Part shown: positions 43,823-52,511 of the stretch, piece by piece
Numbering within the stretch: position 1 is the stretch's first letter
Layout: each line of letters opens with the position of its first letter
Origin: JAAYCI01 sp964371725
Lineage (GTDB): Bacteria > Bacillota > Clostridia > Oscillospirales > Ruminococcaceae
Length of the DNA stretch: 64,000 nucleotides
Assembly: GCA_964371725.1 (NCBI GenBank)
Contig: CAYJNQ010000005.1
Span: forward strand, 37,383 to 101,382
Reading direction: 5' to 3'
Position numbers and translations under genes: made by a program
The notes under the pieces: generated by a model
Seen by the model: the letters and a program-made list of their open reading frames with translations, nothing else
The model's database searches: none
Told to the model about the DNA's origin: nothing

Positions 43823-44836
43823 ATGGGCGTACTTGGAACAGCTTGGAATTTTTTACAAACGCAAATTTTAGGTATGAAATGGCTTAATGACGGCGTAGGC
43901 AATATTTTGAGCAGTCTTGGGCTTGACATCACTTCGCAAATTGGTGGCAGTGTTCATTTTTTCATCTATGATGTTATCAAAATTACATTGCTTTTGTGCA
44001 CGCTTATTTTTATGATTTCCTACATCCAAAGCTACTTTCCACCCGAGCGTAGTAAGCGCATTTTGGGGCGCTTTAAAGGAATTGGCGCCAACATGGTATC
44101 GGCTTTGCTCGGAACGGTAACGCCCTTTTGCTCTTGCTCATCCATTCCTCTTTTCATGGGCTTCACAAGCGCAGGCTTGCCCATTGGTGTCACCTTTAGT
44201 TTTTTAATTTCATCGCCGATGGTGGATTTGGGAAGCCTTGTGCTGTTGATGAGTATCTTCGGTGGAAAAGTGGCCGTTGTCTATGTAATTGTAGGCCTTG
44301 TCATCGCCGTTATCGGCGGCACTCTACTGGATAAACTGGGCATGGAAAGATATGTGGAAGACTTTGTTTTGAAAGCGAACAACATCGACATTGAATCGCC
44401 CACGCTCACCAATAAAGAACGTGCTGTTTTTGCCAAAGAGCAGGTGGTGTCCACTTTTAAAAAGGTGTTTCCTTATATCTTGGTGGGTGTTGGCATCGGT
44501 GCACTCATTCACAACTGGATTCCACAAGAGATCATCGAAACCGTTCTGGGCGACAACAACCCCTTCGGTGTACTCATGGCAACCCTGGTGGGCATCCCCA
44601 TCTATGCCGATATTTTTGGCACCATTCCCATTGCAGAAGCTCTTTTGGACAAGGGCGCACAGCTGGGCACCATTCTGGCTTTCATGATGTCGGTAACCAC
44701 CTTGAGCTTGCCGTCTTTAATCATGCTGAAAAAGGCCGTGAAACCAAAACTGCTCGCAGCTTTCATTGCCATATGTGCGGCAGGCATCATTTTGGTAGGC
44801 TATCTGTTTAACATTCTACAACCGCTTTTGGTTTAA
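43823..44836 (+). CDS. arsP: ArsP-type permease (DUF318/PF03773)
   Basis: 337 aa with eight or more membrane segments. The family hallmark TPFCSCSSIPLF, containing the adjacent cysteines, lies near 95, followed by FLISSPMVD; a matching second half (GIPIYADIFGTIPIAEALL) suggests an internal repeat. ArsP members export trivalent organoarsenicals; others export further soft metals. GAGAAAGG precedes the ATG; the longer reading overlapping arsR lacks a site. Position between arsR and acr3 supports an arsenic role. Confidence 0.85.
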   Translation: MGVLGTAWNFLQTQILGMKWLNDGVGNILSSLGLDITSQIGGSVHFFIYDVIKITLLLCTLIFMISYIQSYFPPERSKRILGRFKGIGANMVSALLGTVTPFCSCSSIPLFMGFTSAGLPIGVTFSFLISSPMVDLGSLVLLMSIFGGKVAVVYVIVGLVIAVIGGTLLDKLGMERYVEDFVLKANNIDIESPTLTNKERAVFAKEQVVSTFKKVFPYILVGVGIGALIHNWIPQEIIETVLGDNNPFGVLMATLVGIPIYADIFGTIPIAEALLDKGAQLGTILAFMMSVTTLSLPSLIMLKKAVKPKLLAAFIAICAAGIILVGYLFNILQPLLV

Positions 44837-44896
44837 TCTGTGTGGAAAACACGCAGCATTCTATAAAAGAATATCTGAAATTTTAGGAGGAAAAAA

Positions 44897-45337
44897 ATGG
44901 GACTTTTCAACTTCAAAAAGAACAAAACAACTGCTTGCGATTGTGGCTGTGCCTGTGGCTCAGCACCCCAAAAAGAAGAGGTGGCCACAGCACCTGTTGA
45001 AGAAGAGCTTGTACAATGCGATTGTGGCGGCATGTGCCCGGCGTCTGAAGTAGAGGCAAAAAAAGCGGCAATTGCCCCTGCACAGGATGCAAAAACCGGT
45101 GTGAAAGTGTTGGGTTCCGGTTGCAAAAAATGCATGGATTTGGAAACAGCCACAAAAGAGGCCCTACAAAGTTTGGGCATGGCGGATGAGGTAGAGCACA
45201 TAACCGATTTTGGGGAAATTGCAAGCTATGGTGTGATGAATACGCCGGCCCTTGTGGTGGATGGCAATGTTGTATCGGTGGGAAAAGTACTGAAAAGCAA
45301 AGAAGTAGAAACCATTTTACAAAAAACAAGAGGATAA
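44897..45337 (+). CDS. Cys-rich thioredoxin-like protein of the ars operon
   Basis: 146 aa. The C-terminal 78 residues form a small thioredoxin-like fold of the redox-active disulfide type (VKVLGSGCKKCMDLE with a CxxC, and the cis-Pro segment NTPALVVDG). The N-terminal extension carries two cysteine clusters (CDCGCACGS at 14-22 and CDCGGMCP near 41-48) that look like soft-metal ligands. A strong AGGAGG precedes the ATG. Encoded between arsP and acr3, it may bind As(III) or reduce arsenical thiols before export. The fold call is firm; the chaperone or reductase role is inference. Confidence 0.82.
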   Translation: MGLFNFKKNKTTACDCGCACGSAPQKEEVATAPVEEELVQCDCGGMCPASEVEAKKAAIAPAQDAKTGVKVLGSGCKKCMDLETATKEALQSLGMADEVEHITDFGEIASYGVMNTPALVVDGNVVSVGKVLKSKEVETILQKTRG

Positions 45338-45341
45338 ACAA

Positions 45342-46412
45342 GTGAAAGAAAAAAAAGCGGCAGGCATTGGGTTTTTTGAGAAATATTTAACGGTTTGGGT
45401 TGTCCTTTGCATGGTGGCCGGTGTGTTGATTGGTCGATTTTTGCCCGCCGTTCCAGCCTTTTTAGGCAACTTTGAATATGCCAATGTGTCCATTCCGATT
45501 GCCATTTTAATTTGGCTGATGATTTACCCCATGATGATGAAGGTGGATTTTCAAAGCATCAAAAATGTGGGCAAAAACCCAAAAGGCCTCTTTGTTACCT
45601 GGGTGGTGAATTGGCTGATAAAACCCTTTACAATGTTTGGCATTGCCTGGCTATTTTTCTTCGTTATTTTCAGCAGCTTCATCACACCCGAACTTGCCAC
45701 AGATTATTTGGCGGGGGCGGTGCTGCTGGGAGCGGCTCCCTGCACGGCCATGGTCTTTGTGTGGAGCCATTTAACCAAAGGAAACCCAGCTTATACCGTG
45801 GTGCAAGTGGCCACAAACGACCTCATCATTTTACTGGCATTCACCCCCATTGTGGCCTTGCTTCTCGGTGTTAGCGGCGTAAGCGTTCCTTGGGACACCC
45901 TCATCCTGTCGGTTGTGCTTTTTGTGGTCATTCCACTGGCCGGGGGCATTCTCACAAGAAGCCTGGTCACCAAAAACAAAGGGGTGGACTATTTTGAAAA
46001 AACTTTTATCCCCAAGTTTTCAAACATCACCATCATCGGCCTATTGCTAACGCTGACACTTATCTTTTCATTCCAAGGCAATGTCATTTTGGAAAACCCC
46101 GTGCACATTGTCCTCATTGCCATCCCGCTTATTTTGCAAACATTCCTCATCTTCTTCATTGCCTACCTTGCCGCCAAAGCACTAAAACTGCCCCACAATG
46201 TGGCGGCACCGGCCGGCATGATAGGGGCATCCAATTTTTTTGAGCTTGCTGTGGCCGTGGCCATTGCCTTATTCGGCACAGATAGCCCCGTGGCACTGGC
46301 CACCATTGTAGGCGTTTTGGTGGAGGTACCGGTTATGTTGATTCTTGTGAAGATTGCAAACAACACAAAGAATTGGTTTGGAAAGACAAAGTCACTCGAT
46401 TCGCTTTCGTAA
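45342..46412 (+). CDS. acr3: Arsenite efflux transporter Acr3
   Basis: 356 aa with ten membrane segments of the bile-acid/arsenite transporter superfamily. The essential cysteine motif GAAPCTAMVFVWSHL lies near 125, and NFFELAVAVAIALFG near 300 is characteristic of Acr3. It extrudes As(III) using the proton motive force. The start is GTG, 4 nt after the thioredoxin stop, using a GAGGAT site inside the previous gene, so coupled. No arsC reductase or arsA is in the operon, so it handles arsenite rather than arsenate unless a reductase is elsewhere. Confidence 0.93.
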   Translation: MKEKKAAGIGFFEKYLTVWVVLCMVAGVLIGRFLPAVPAFLGNFEYANVSIPIAILIWLMIYPMMMKVDFQSIKNVGKNPKGLFVTWVVNWLIKPFTMFGIAWLFFFVIFSSFITPELATDYLAGAVLLGAAPCTAMVFVWSHLTKGNPAYTVVQVATNDLIILLAFTPIVALLLGVSGVSVPWDTLILSVVLFVVIPLAGGILTRSLVTKNKGVDYFEKTFIPKFSNITIIGLLLTLTLIFSFQGNVILENPVHIVLIAIPLILQTFLIFFIAYLAAKALKLPHNVAAPAGMIGASNFFELAVAVAIALFGTDSPVALATIVGVLVEVPVMLILVKIANNTKNWFGKTKSLDSLS

Positions 46413-46674
46413 TATAATGCCTGCTAAATAAACCCCTGCAGAGTTTATTCAGCCCCACCGCCTATCGCGGTGCCCATAAAAGTGCCAAAAACAGCACTTT
46501 TATGGGGCATATCTTGATGCTATCCACTGTGTTTCGCCCCCTAAATAAAAGGGCGAAAACAAAAGTGCAAGGTTTTTGTGTGAAAAATGGAAAAAACCTT
46601 GCACTTTTCCAAACAAAAAATGACATTTTAAATCCTGTATATGTCATTTTCTGCTTGTTCAGTGGGCATTAATA
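46411..46674. repeat. Hairpin-dense intergenic element, possibly MITE-like
   Basis: Four stem-loops in about 190 nt: 46473-46506 (13-bp stem), 46530-46560 (8 bp), 46561-46608 (17-bp perfect stem) and 46617-46650 (10 bp). The first and third share AAAAGTGC/GCACTTTT. The ends (AATGCC... at 46416 and its rough complement ending near 46670) form an imperfect terminal inverted repeat of about 16 nt with 12 matches. No coding sequence is seen. Confidence 0.5.
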
Positions 46675-46675
46675 T

Positions 46676-46726
46676 AAAAAAAGAACAGTCTTCGGTTGGT
46701 TTTCAGCCGATAACTGTTCTTTTTTT
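46676..46726. terminator. Bidirectional terminator between acr3 and ilvD
   Basis: 14-bp perfect stem AAAAAAAGAACAGT/ACTGTTCTTTTTTT with an inner 7-bp stem containing one G-U pair. Confidence 0.85.
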
Positions 46727-46765
46727 ACTCAAATTATGCCACCAAAGGCTTTCTGCGCCCGCGGT

Positions 46766-48430
46766 CTACTCCAGCACAGCGCCCGTGGCTGCAGCGCACA
46801 CAAGGCGACGGTAACGGTGAAGCCACCCCGACACCTCTTTTTCCACCGGCTCAAAATTGGTTTTTCGTGCCTGCAATTCCGCATCCTCCACACACAATTG
46901 CAACTTTCGCAAGGGGATGTCAATTTCGATTGTATCCCCCTCTTGCACCAGCCCAATCACGCCGCCGCTTGCCGCCTCGGGGCACACATGGCCGATGGAT
47001 GCCCCGCGCGAGGCACCGGAAAACCGGCCATCTGTAATCAGGGCAACACTCGCCGAAAGACCCATGCCGGCAAGGGCACTGGTGGGGTTCAACATCTCGC
47101 GCATGCCGGGGCCACCCTTCGGCCCCTCATAGCGAATCACCACCACGTCTCCGGCTTTGATTTTTTCAGCATAGATGGAAGCGATGGCCTCCTCCTCGCT
47201 GTTGAATACACGCGCAGGGCCTTTGTGGCACAGCATCTCCTCGGCCACTGCCGATTGCTTCACCACGGCGCCCTCTTGTGCTAAGTTGCCAAACAACACC
47301 GCAATGCCGCCCGTCTCGGAATAGGGGTTTTCAATTGGGCGAATCACAGCGGTGTTTTTATTTTGTACACCCTCTATTTTCTCCCCCACCGTGCAACCAC
47401 CCACAGTAGGCAGTGTCGTATCCAAAAGTCCCTTTTTCGCGAGCTCGGCCATCACAGCCGTGATGCCTCCTGCGGCGTCCAAGTCTTGCATATGTGCAGG
47501 CCCCGCCGGTGCCAAATGACATAAATTGGGTGTTTTGGCACTCAGCACGTTGATGTCTTCAAGTGAAATGGCTGCATTCGATTCATGCGCAATGGCCAAT
47601 AAATGCAAAACCGTGTTGGTGCTGCATCCGAGTGCCATATCGCAGCAAAGCGCATTTCTTAGTGATTTCTCATTCACGATATCGCGAAAACAGATGCCGT
47701 TTTCCAAAAGCGCCATCACACGAATGCCGGCCTGTTTTGCTAGCCGTGTGCGTGCAGCGCTCACAGCCGGCACGGTTCCGTTGCCGGCCGGGGCAATACC
47801 CACAGCCTCACTGAGGCAGTTCATGCTGTTGGCCGTATACATGCCGGCACAACTGCCACATCCCGGGCAGCAGTCCTGCTCAAGCTCCGTGAGCTGACAG
47901 TCGCTTATCTGGCCGGCCTTGCGCGCGCCCACGGCCTCGAAAATGTTCGATAGGCTCACCTCGCGCTCCTGCGTTTCACCGGCCATCATCGGGCCGCCAC
48001 TCACCAGCACCGTGGGCAGGTTTAGCCGTGCGGCACCCATCAGCATCCCCGGCACAATTTTGTCGCAATTCGGAAGCAGCACCAATGCATCAAAAGCATG
48101 GCTTTTGGCCATGGTTTCAAGGCTGTCGGCAATAAGCTCGCGGCTGGGCAGGCTGTATTTCATGCCCTCGTGCCCCATGGCTATGCCATCACACACGCCA
48201 ATGGAAGGCACTAAAATCGGTGTGCCTCCAGCCATTCTCACACCCGCCTTCGCAGCATCGGCCAGTTTGTCCAAATGGATATGCCCAGGCACAATTTCAC
48301 TAAATGCACTCACCACGCCCACCAAAGGCCGGTGCAACTCTTCTTCCGTATATCCCATCGCATAAAACAAACTGCGGTTGGGCGCGCGCTCTACGCCCTC
48401 TGTTACGCGCTTGCTTTGTTCTTTTAACAC
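46766..48430 (-). CDS. ilvD: Dihydroxy-acid dehydratase
   Basis: 554 aa from a GTG start with GGGAGG 6 nt upstream; a longer reading starts inside an upstream hairpin. It dehydrates dihydroxy-isovalerate and -methylvalerate in valine/isoleucine synthesis. Fe-S ligands are in LLPNCDKIVPGM and CCPGCGSCAGMY; the C-terminal GRFSGASRG motif is intact. Last gene of the T-box-controlled ilvB-ilvN-ilvC-ilvD operon. Confidence 0.95.
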   Translation of the reverse strand: MLKEQSKRVTEGVERAPNRSLFYAMGYTEEELHRPLVGVVSAFSEIVPGHIHLDKLADAAKAGVRMAGGTPILVPSIGVCDGIAMGHEGMKYSLPSRELIADSLETMAKSHAFDALVLLPNCDKIVPGMLMGAARLNLPTVLVSGGPMMAGETQEREVSLSNIFEAVGARKAGQISDCQLTELEQDCCPGCGSCAGMYTANSMNCLSEAVGIAPAGNGTVPAVSAARTRLAKQAGIRVMALLENGICFRDIVNEKSLRNALCCDMALGCSTNTVLHLLAIAHESNAAISLEDINVLSAKTPNLCHLAPAGPAHMQDLDAAGGITAVMAELAKKGLLDTTLPTVGGCTVGEKIEGVQNKNTAVIRPIENPYSETGGIAVLFGNLAQEGAVVKQSAVAEEMLCHKGPARVFNSEEEAIASIYAEKIKAGDVVVIRYEGPKGGPGMREMLNPTSALAGMGLSASVALITDGRFSGASRGASIGHVCPEAASGGVIGLVQEGDTIEIDIPLRKLQLCVEDAELQARKTNFEPVEKEVSGWLHRYRRLVCAAATGAVLE

Positions 48431-48455
48431 GTTCACCCTCCCAAATGTATAAAAT

Positions 48456-48488
48456 GGGGCTGTTTCAAAAATATTTTGAAACAACCCC
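48456..48488 (-). terminator. Intercistronic hairpin between ilvC and ilvD
   Basis: 15-bp stem with one G-U pair and a 3-nt loop, starting 18 nt after the ilvC stop. The tail is only ATTTTATAC, so it may attenuate or protect the upstream mRNA rather than end transcription fully. Confidence 0.65.
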
Positions 48489-48506
48489 GTGTTTTGCCCA
48501 TGGCAA

Positions 48507-49505
48507 TCAGTCTTTTTTCAGCCAGCTCATCATGCCGCGAAGGTCTTTTCCCACTTCTTCCAGGGGCTGGTCGGCCTCTTTGCGTCGTGTGGCCAAAAAG
48601 CGTGCCTGCCCGCCGGCCGTCATCTCTTGAATGTATTCGCTGGCAAACTCGCCTGTTTGAATCTCATGCAACACTTTGCGCATCTCTTTGCGTGTTTCTT
48701 CGGTGATGATGCGCGGGCCCACGCGATAATCGCCGTATTCTGCCGTGTTGGAAATGGAGTAGCGCATTTTGGCAAACCCACCTTGAATGATGAGATCCAC
48801 AATCAGTTTCACTTCATGCACACACTCAAAATAAGCCATTTCCGGCTCATAACCGGCCTCTACCAAGGTGTCGAACCCGGCTTGCATCAGGGCTGTAATG
48901 CCACCGCAAAGCACGGCTTGCTCGCCAAACAAATCGGTTTCGGTTTCCTCTTTAAAGCTTGTTTCCAAAATACCGGCACGTCCGCCACCAATGCCGCTTG
49001 CATAGGCAAGGGCATAGTCACGCGCTTTGCCCGTGGCATCCCTGTAAATGGCGATCAGGCAGGGCACACCGGCTTTTTCCACATATTGGCTGCGCACAGT
49101 GTGTCCGGGCCCTTTCGGAGCAACCATCACAACATCCACATTGGCAGGGGGCTGAATTTGATTGAAATGGATGTTGAACCCGTGTGCAAACATCAGCACA
49201 TTGCCTTCGGCAAGGTTTGGCTCGATGTCGCTTTTATAAATGTCCGGGGCAAGCTCATCCGGTAAAGCCAGCATAATCAAGTCACCCTTTTTGGCGGCTT
49301 CGGCAGCGTTCATCACAGGCAGACCGGCAGCTTCTGCCGCCTTCCACCCGGCACCGCCTTCACGCGCGCCAATCACCACACTGGCGCCGCTTTCGTGCAA
49401 GTTCAGTGCATGGGCATGGCCCTGGCTGCCAAACCCAATTACAGCTATGGTTTTGCCTTTCAGCAAATCAAAATTACAATCTTTGTCGTAGTATTTACGA
49501 ATCAT
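48507..49505 (-). CDS. ilvC: Ketol-acid reductoisomerase (class I)
   Basis: 332 aa. The N-terminal Rossmann domain has GFGSQGHAHALN; the C-terminal knotted domain has the Mg-binding Asp and Glu residues (DLFGEQAVLCGG and EMAYFECVHEVK). It converts acetolactate to dihydroxy-isovalerate. The cofactor loop reads R48-E-G-G51-A-G53-W: the two serines that usually hold the NADPH 2'-phosphate are both Gly, so preference for NADH or mixed use is possible. AAAGGAG supports the ATG at 49505. It lies 152 nt after ilvN. Confidence 0.95.
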   Translation of the reverse strand: MIRKYYDKDCNFDLLKGKTIAVIGFGSQGHAHALNLHESGASVVIGAREGGAGWKAAEAAGLPVMNAAEAAKKGDLIMLALPDELAPDIYKSDIEPNLAEGNVLMFAHGFNIHFNQIQPPANVDVVMVAPKGPGHTVRSQYVEKAGVPCLIAIYRDATGKARDYALAYASGIGGGRAGILETSFKEETETDLFGEQAVLCGGITALMQAGFDTLVEAGYEPEMAYFECVHEVKLIVDLIIQGGFAKMRYSISNTAEYGDYRVGPRIITEETRKEMRKVLHEIQTGEFASEYIQEMTAGGQARFLATRRKEADQPLEEVGKDLRGMMSWLKKD

Positions 49506-49657
49506 ATTTTTGCTCCTTTCGGTGTGTGCACCGTTTTTTTGTTTTATTTTATTATAGTGATACAAATAAGAAAGGAATCACCCTCGCTTTCTCATTGTAC
49601 ACAATTTTTGCCACTTTGCCTAGATAGCATCGCCACGGTTCAAAGGCCACACATAAC

Positions 49658-50185
49658 TCAGTCCTCTGTTTCTTCTTTGGCAACAGCACCCAGAACACGA
49701 TCTCCACGTTCGAGTGCGGTTACGCCCGTGCGGCACATCTCCAGAATTTCATACTGGCCAATCACAGCCAAAAAAGCATCAATTTTCCCGGGGCGCCCTG
49801 TGAGTTCTATCACCATGCTATCCACAGAGAGGTCCACGATGGTAGCCTTATAAATTTCGGCCACCTCACGCAAGGCACTGCGCCTGCTTTCACCGGCACG
49901 CAGTTTCACCAAAAGCAGCTCGCGCTGAATACTGTTGTCTGTATCCAAAGCCACTACATTTCGCACCTCGTGCAGCTTTGCACTTTGGCTTAAAATTTGG
50001 TGCAGGGTGTTTTTGTTTCCATTGGTTGTAATGGTAATGCGTGAAATGCCTACAACATCTGTGGCCGATACGGTAAGGCTGTCAATGTTGAACCCCTTTC
50101 GTGCAAAGAGACTGGAAATGCGCGCCAATACACCGGCGTTGTTTGCCACCACCATCGACACCACTTGTGCTTGATTTTCACTCAT
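49658..50185 (-). CDS. ilvN: Acetolactate synthase small (regulatory) subunit
   Basis: 175 aa with an N-terminal ACT domain (VVANNAGVLARISSLFARKGFNI) and the C-terminal IlvH-type domain (GRPGKIDAFLAVIGQYEILEM). It binds valine and regulates the catalytic subunit encoded 83 nt upstream. AAAGGTGTG precedes the ATG. Confidence 0.94.
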   Translation of the reverse strand: MSENQAQVVSMVVANNAGVLARISSLFARKGFNIDSLTVSATDVVGISRITITTNGNKNTLHQILSQSAKLHEVRNVVALDTDNSIQRELLLVKLRAGESRRSALREVAEIYKATIVDLSVDSMVIELTGRPGKIDAFLAVIGQYEILEMCRTGVTALERGDRVLGAVAKEETED

Positions 50186-50268
50186 AAAAAATCACACCTT
50201 TCAAAATCTTCAAATTCTTCTTTGTCAGAGACCCAAAACCTGTAATGAATCAATCCGCACAACAGAAT

Positions 50269-51930
50269 CTAGCCAAAAATCATGTCGGCTACGGTTTTGC
50301 CGGCTGGAATCATTGGCAAAACCATTTCATCCTTGTCGATGGGGCATTCCACGAATGCGGGGCAATTGGCGTTTAGGGCCTCTTGCAGCGCGGTTTTTAA
50401 CGCTTGTGGTGTGGTGGCACGATATCCTTTTGCGCCAAGTGCATCGGCCAATTTCACAAAGTCGGTTTTCCGTTCCGGAGAGGTTGCCGAAAAACGGTCA
50501 TCATAAAAAGCGTGTTGCCACTGTCGCACCATGCCCAGCACTGTGTTGTCCAAAATAACACTCACAATTGGCAGCTCATTGCTCACTGCTGTGCTACATT
50601 CATTAAAGTTCATGTGGAAACTTCCGTCGCCTGTAATGTGGATAACGCGCCGCGTGGGTGCGGCTATTTGGGCACCGATGGCGGCACCATAACCAAAACC
50701 CATGGTGCCAAGGCCGCCACTTGTGATAAAACTGCGCGGCCTTGTGCGGCGGCAATACTGCGCAGCCCACATCTGATGCTGGCCCACATCGGTAACGATG
50801 ATGGCATCCTCGCCGGCAACCTCATTGATGGCCTCGATTACCTGGTGCGCACGCAGCCGGTCAAACACATCTTCCGGCTTGTAGTCTTGTTGTTTCCACA
50901 GGGCTATTTCAGAAAGCCAGGCATCGTGCGTGCCTTCTTCTACATAAGGCAACAATTGCTCTAAAACCAATTTCACATCACCCAGTATAGCGTGTTGAAT
51001 GCGAATATTTTTGTTTACCTCACTTGGGTCGATGTCAATTTGTACAATGGTGGCATTCGGAGCCCATTTCCCCGGGGACAGCGCCACACGGTCTGAAAAA
51101 CGGAAGCCAACGGCCAAAATTAAATCGGCATATTCCAAGGCGGTGTTTCCGCTATAATTGCCATGCATGCCCACAAGCCCCATATTCAAGGGGTCGTCCC
51201 AGCTTATCACTCCGGTGGCCATCAAAGTGTGCACGGCAGGCAAGCCGCCTTTGTGCAATAGTTCATGCAACACGTCACCGGCACCGCTTGCCAAAACACC
51301 TCCACCGAAACAGACCAGTGGCTTCTTGCTTTCGCGAAGCAACTTTGCCGCCTTTTGAATCGCACTTTCATTGCAAAAGTATGGCTGCGTGCAAGGCACA
51401 CAAGGGGCCGGTTCATACTCGTATTCGGCCATGGTTACATCTTTTGAAATATCAATCAGCACAGGTCCTTTTCGGCCGGTACCGGCGATGCGGAAAGCTT
51501 CGCGCAGGGTATCGGCAAGGCACGCGATGTCTTGCACCATGAAATTGTGCTTTGTGATGGGCATCGTGATGCCCACAATATAGACCTCTTGGAAACTGTC
51601 TTTGCCAATCAGGGCGGAAGCCACATTGGTGGTGATGGCCACCATGGGGACTGAATCCATGTAGGCCGTGGCAATGCCGGTAACCAGGTTGGTGGCACCG
51701 GGGCCACTTGTGGCCAGCACCACCCCGGTTTTTCCCGAAAGGCGTGCATAGCCATCAGCTGCATGGGCAGCACCTTGCTCGTGGGCCGTTAAAATATGAC
51801 GTATTTTGTCGCGGTATTGATACAGTGCATCATAAACATGAATCACCGTGCCGCCGGGATAACCGAATAAAGTATCCACTTCCTGTTCCATGAGTACTTG
51901 GGCAATGATTTGAGCACCCGTCATTTTCAT
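50269..51930 (-). CDS. ilvB: Acetolactate synthase large (catalytic) subunit
   Basis: 553 aa thiamine-diphosphate enzyme joining two pyruvates, or pyruvate and 2-ketobutyrate. N-terminal GYPGGTVIHVYDAL and HEQGAAHAADGYAR (catalytic Glu), and the C-terminal GDGSFHMNFNE ThDP/Mg motif are intact. GGGAGG lies 7 nt before the ATG. First gene of the operon, 71 nt downstream of a T-box terminator. Confidence 0.95.
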   Translation of the reverse strand: MKMTGAQIIAQVLMEQEVDTLFGYPGGTVIHVYDALYQYRDKIRHILTAHEQGAAHAADGYARLSGKTGVVLATSGPGATNLVTGIATAYMDSVPMVAITTNVASALIGKDSFQEVYIVGITMPITKHNFMVQDIACLADTLREAFRIAGTGRKGPVLIDISKDVTMAEYEYEPAPCVPCTQPYFCNESAIQKAAKLLRESKKPLVCFGGGVLASGAGDVLHELLHKGGLPAVHTLMATGVISWDDPLNMGLVGMHGNYSGNTALEYADLILAVGFRFSDRVALSPGKWAPNATIVQIDIDPSEVNKNIRIQHAILGDVKLVLEQLLPYVEEGTHDAWLSEIALWKQQDYKPEDVFDRLRAHQVIEAINEVAGEDAIIVTDVGQHQMWAAQYCRRTRPRSFITSGGLGTMGFGYGAAIGAQIAAPTRRVIHITGDGSFHMNFNECSTAVSNELPIVSVILDNTVLGMVRQWQHAFYDDRFSATSPERKTDFVKLADALGAKGYRATTPQALKTALQEALNANCPAFVECPIDKDEMVLPMIPAGKTVADMIFG

Positions 51931-52000
51931 AGAAAAACCTCCCGTTTTTTGTTTGGTTTTGCAAATAAGAACCAGAAAAGATAAACAACAGAAAAAAACA

Positions 52001-52335
52001 AAAAAACCTGTCTCGGGAAGAGACAGGCAATACCTGCGATACCACTCTACTTGCCATACAACAACCGTATGGCCACTCAGCCGACATCGATGCTAGACCC
52101 ATGAAGGCCAAGCTTTTTGAACGTCGCACACCGATAACGGGGTGTTAACCGTCTGCGCCTACACAAAGGGCTAAGCTTCTTCGGGCAGCTACTCGGGGAA
52201 GGACTGCACACAAATCTTTGGCACCGCCTCGCACCAACCGGCGGCTCTCTGTGCCCAGAGCATTTGCAAGCCATGTTTCCCGTCTACATATGTAGTCCTA
52301 TTTTCTGCAGAGGCCAACAAGCCACGGCAGATTAC
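52001..52335 (-). ncRNA. T-box leader of the ilv operon
   Basis: The minus-strand leader of about 330 nt carries the Stem I distal AGAGAG bulge (52245-52250) above a GGCAC/GTGCC stem, the T-box sequence with GAGTGGTATCGCAGG (52033-52048), and an 8-bp terminator CCTGTCTC/GAGACAGG plus T-run (52001-52027). The TGGT core would pair with tRNA ending ACCA, as branched-chain tRNAs do. Uncharged tRNA should favour the antiterminator and switch on ilvBNCD. I could not settle the specifier codon by eye; a valine GTC near 52203 is one candidate. Confidence 0.9.
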
Positions 52336-52340
52336 TGTAT

Positions 52341-52369
52341 ATTATAACGGCTTGTAAAGGGCTTGTCAA
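52341..52369 (-). promoter_or_regulatory. Consensus promoter of the ilv operon
   Basis: Minus strand TTGACA, 17 nt, TATAAT: a perfect match to the housekeeping consensus, so control rests on the T-box. Confidence 0.9.
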
Positions 52370-52384
52370 CCGTCAGTTGTCGCC

Positions 52385-52413
52385 TTGTGTTTTTTTTATA
52401 AATGCGTTACAAT
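52385..52413 (+). promoter_or_regulatory. Promoter of the D-Asp cross-bridge operon
   Basis: Plus strand TTGTGT, 17 nt, TACAAT, divergent from the ilv promoter and about 100 nt before the first gene. Confidence 0.6.
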
Positions 52414-52511
52414 AAATAAAATCACATCGAAACCATCTTGCTTCTTGCACTTTTTACGAGAGGCAATACTTTTGTGTACAAGACCGTTTTGTTTTACGAA
52501 GGAGCCCTTGA

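Noticed and set aside
49505..49657. TATAAT-like and TACAAT-like boxes between ilvN and ilvC as an internal promoter
   Set aside because: No acceptable -35 at 16-18 nt for either; not strong enough to list.
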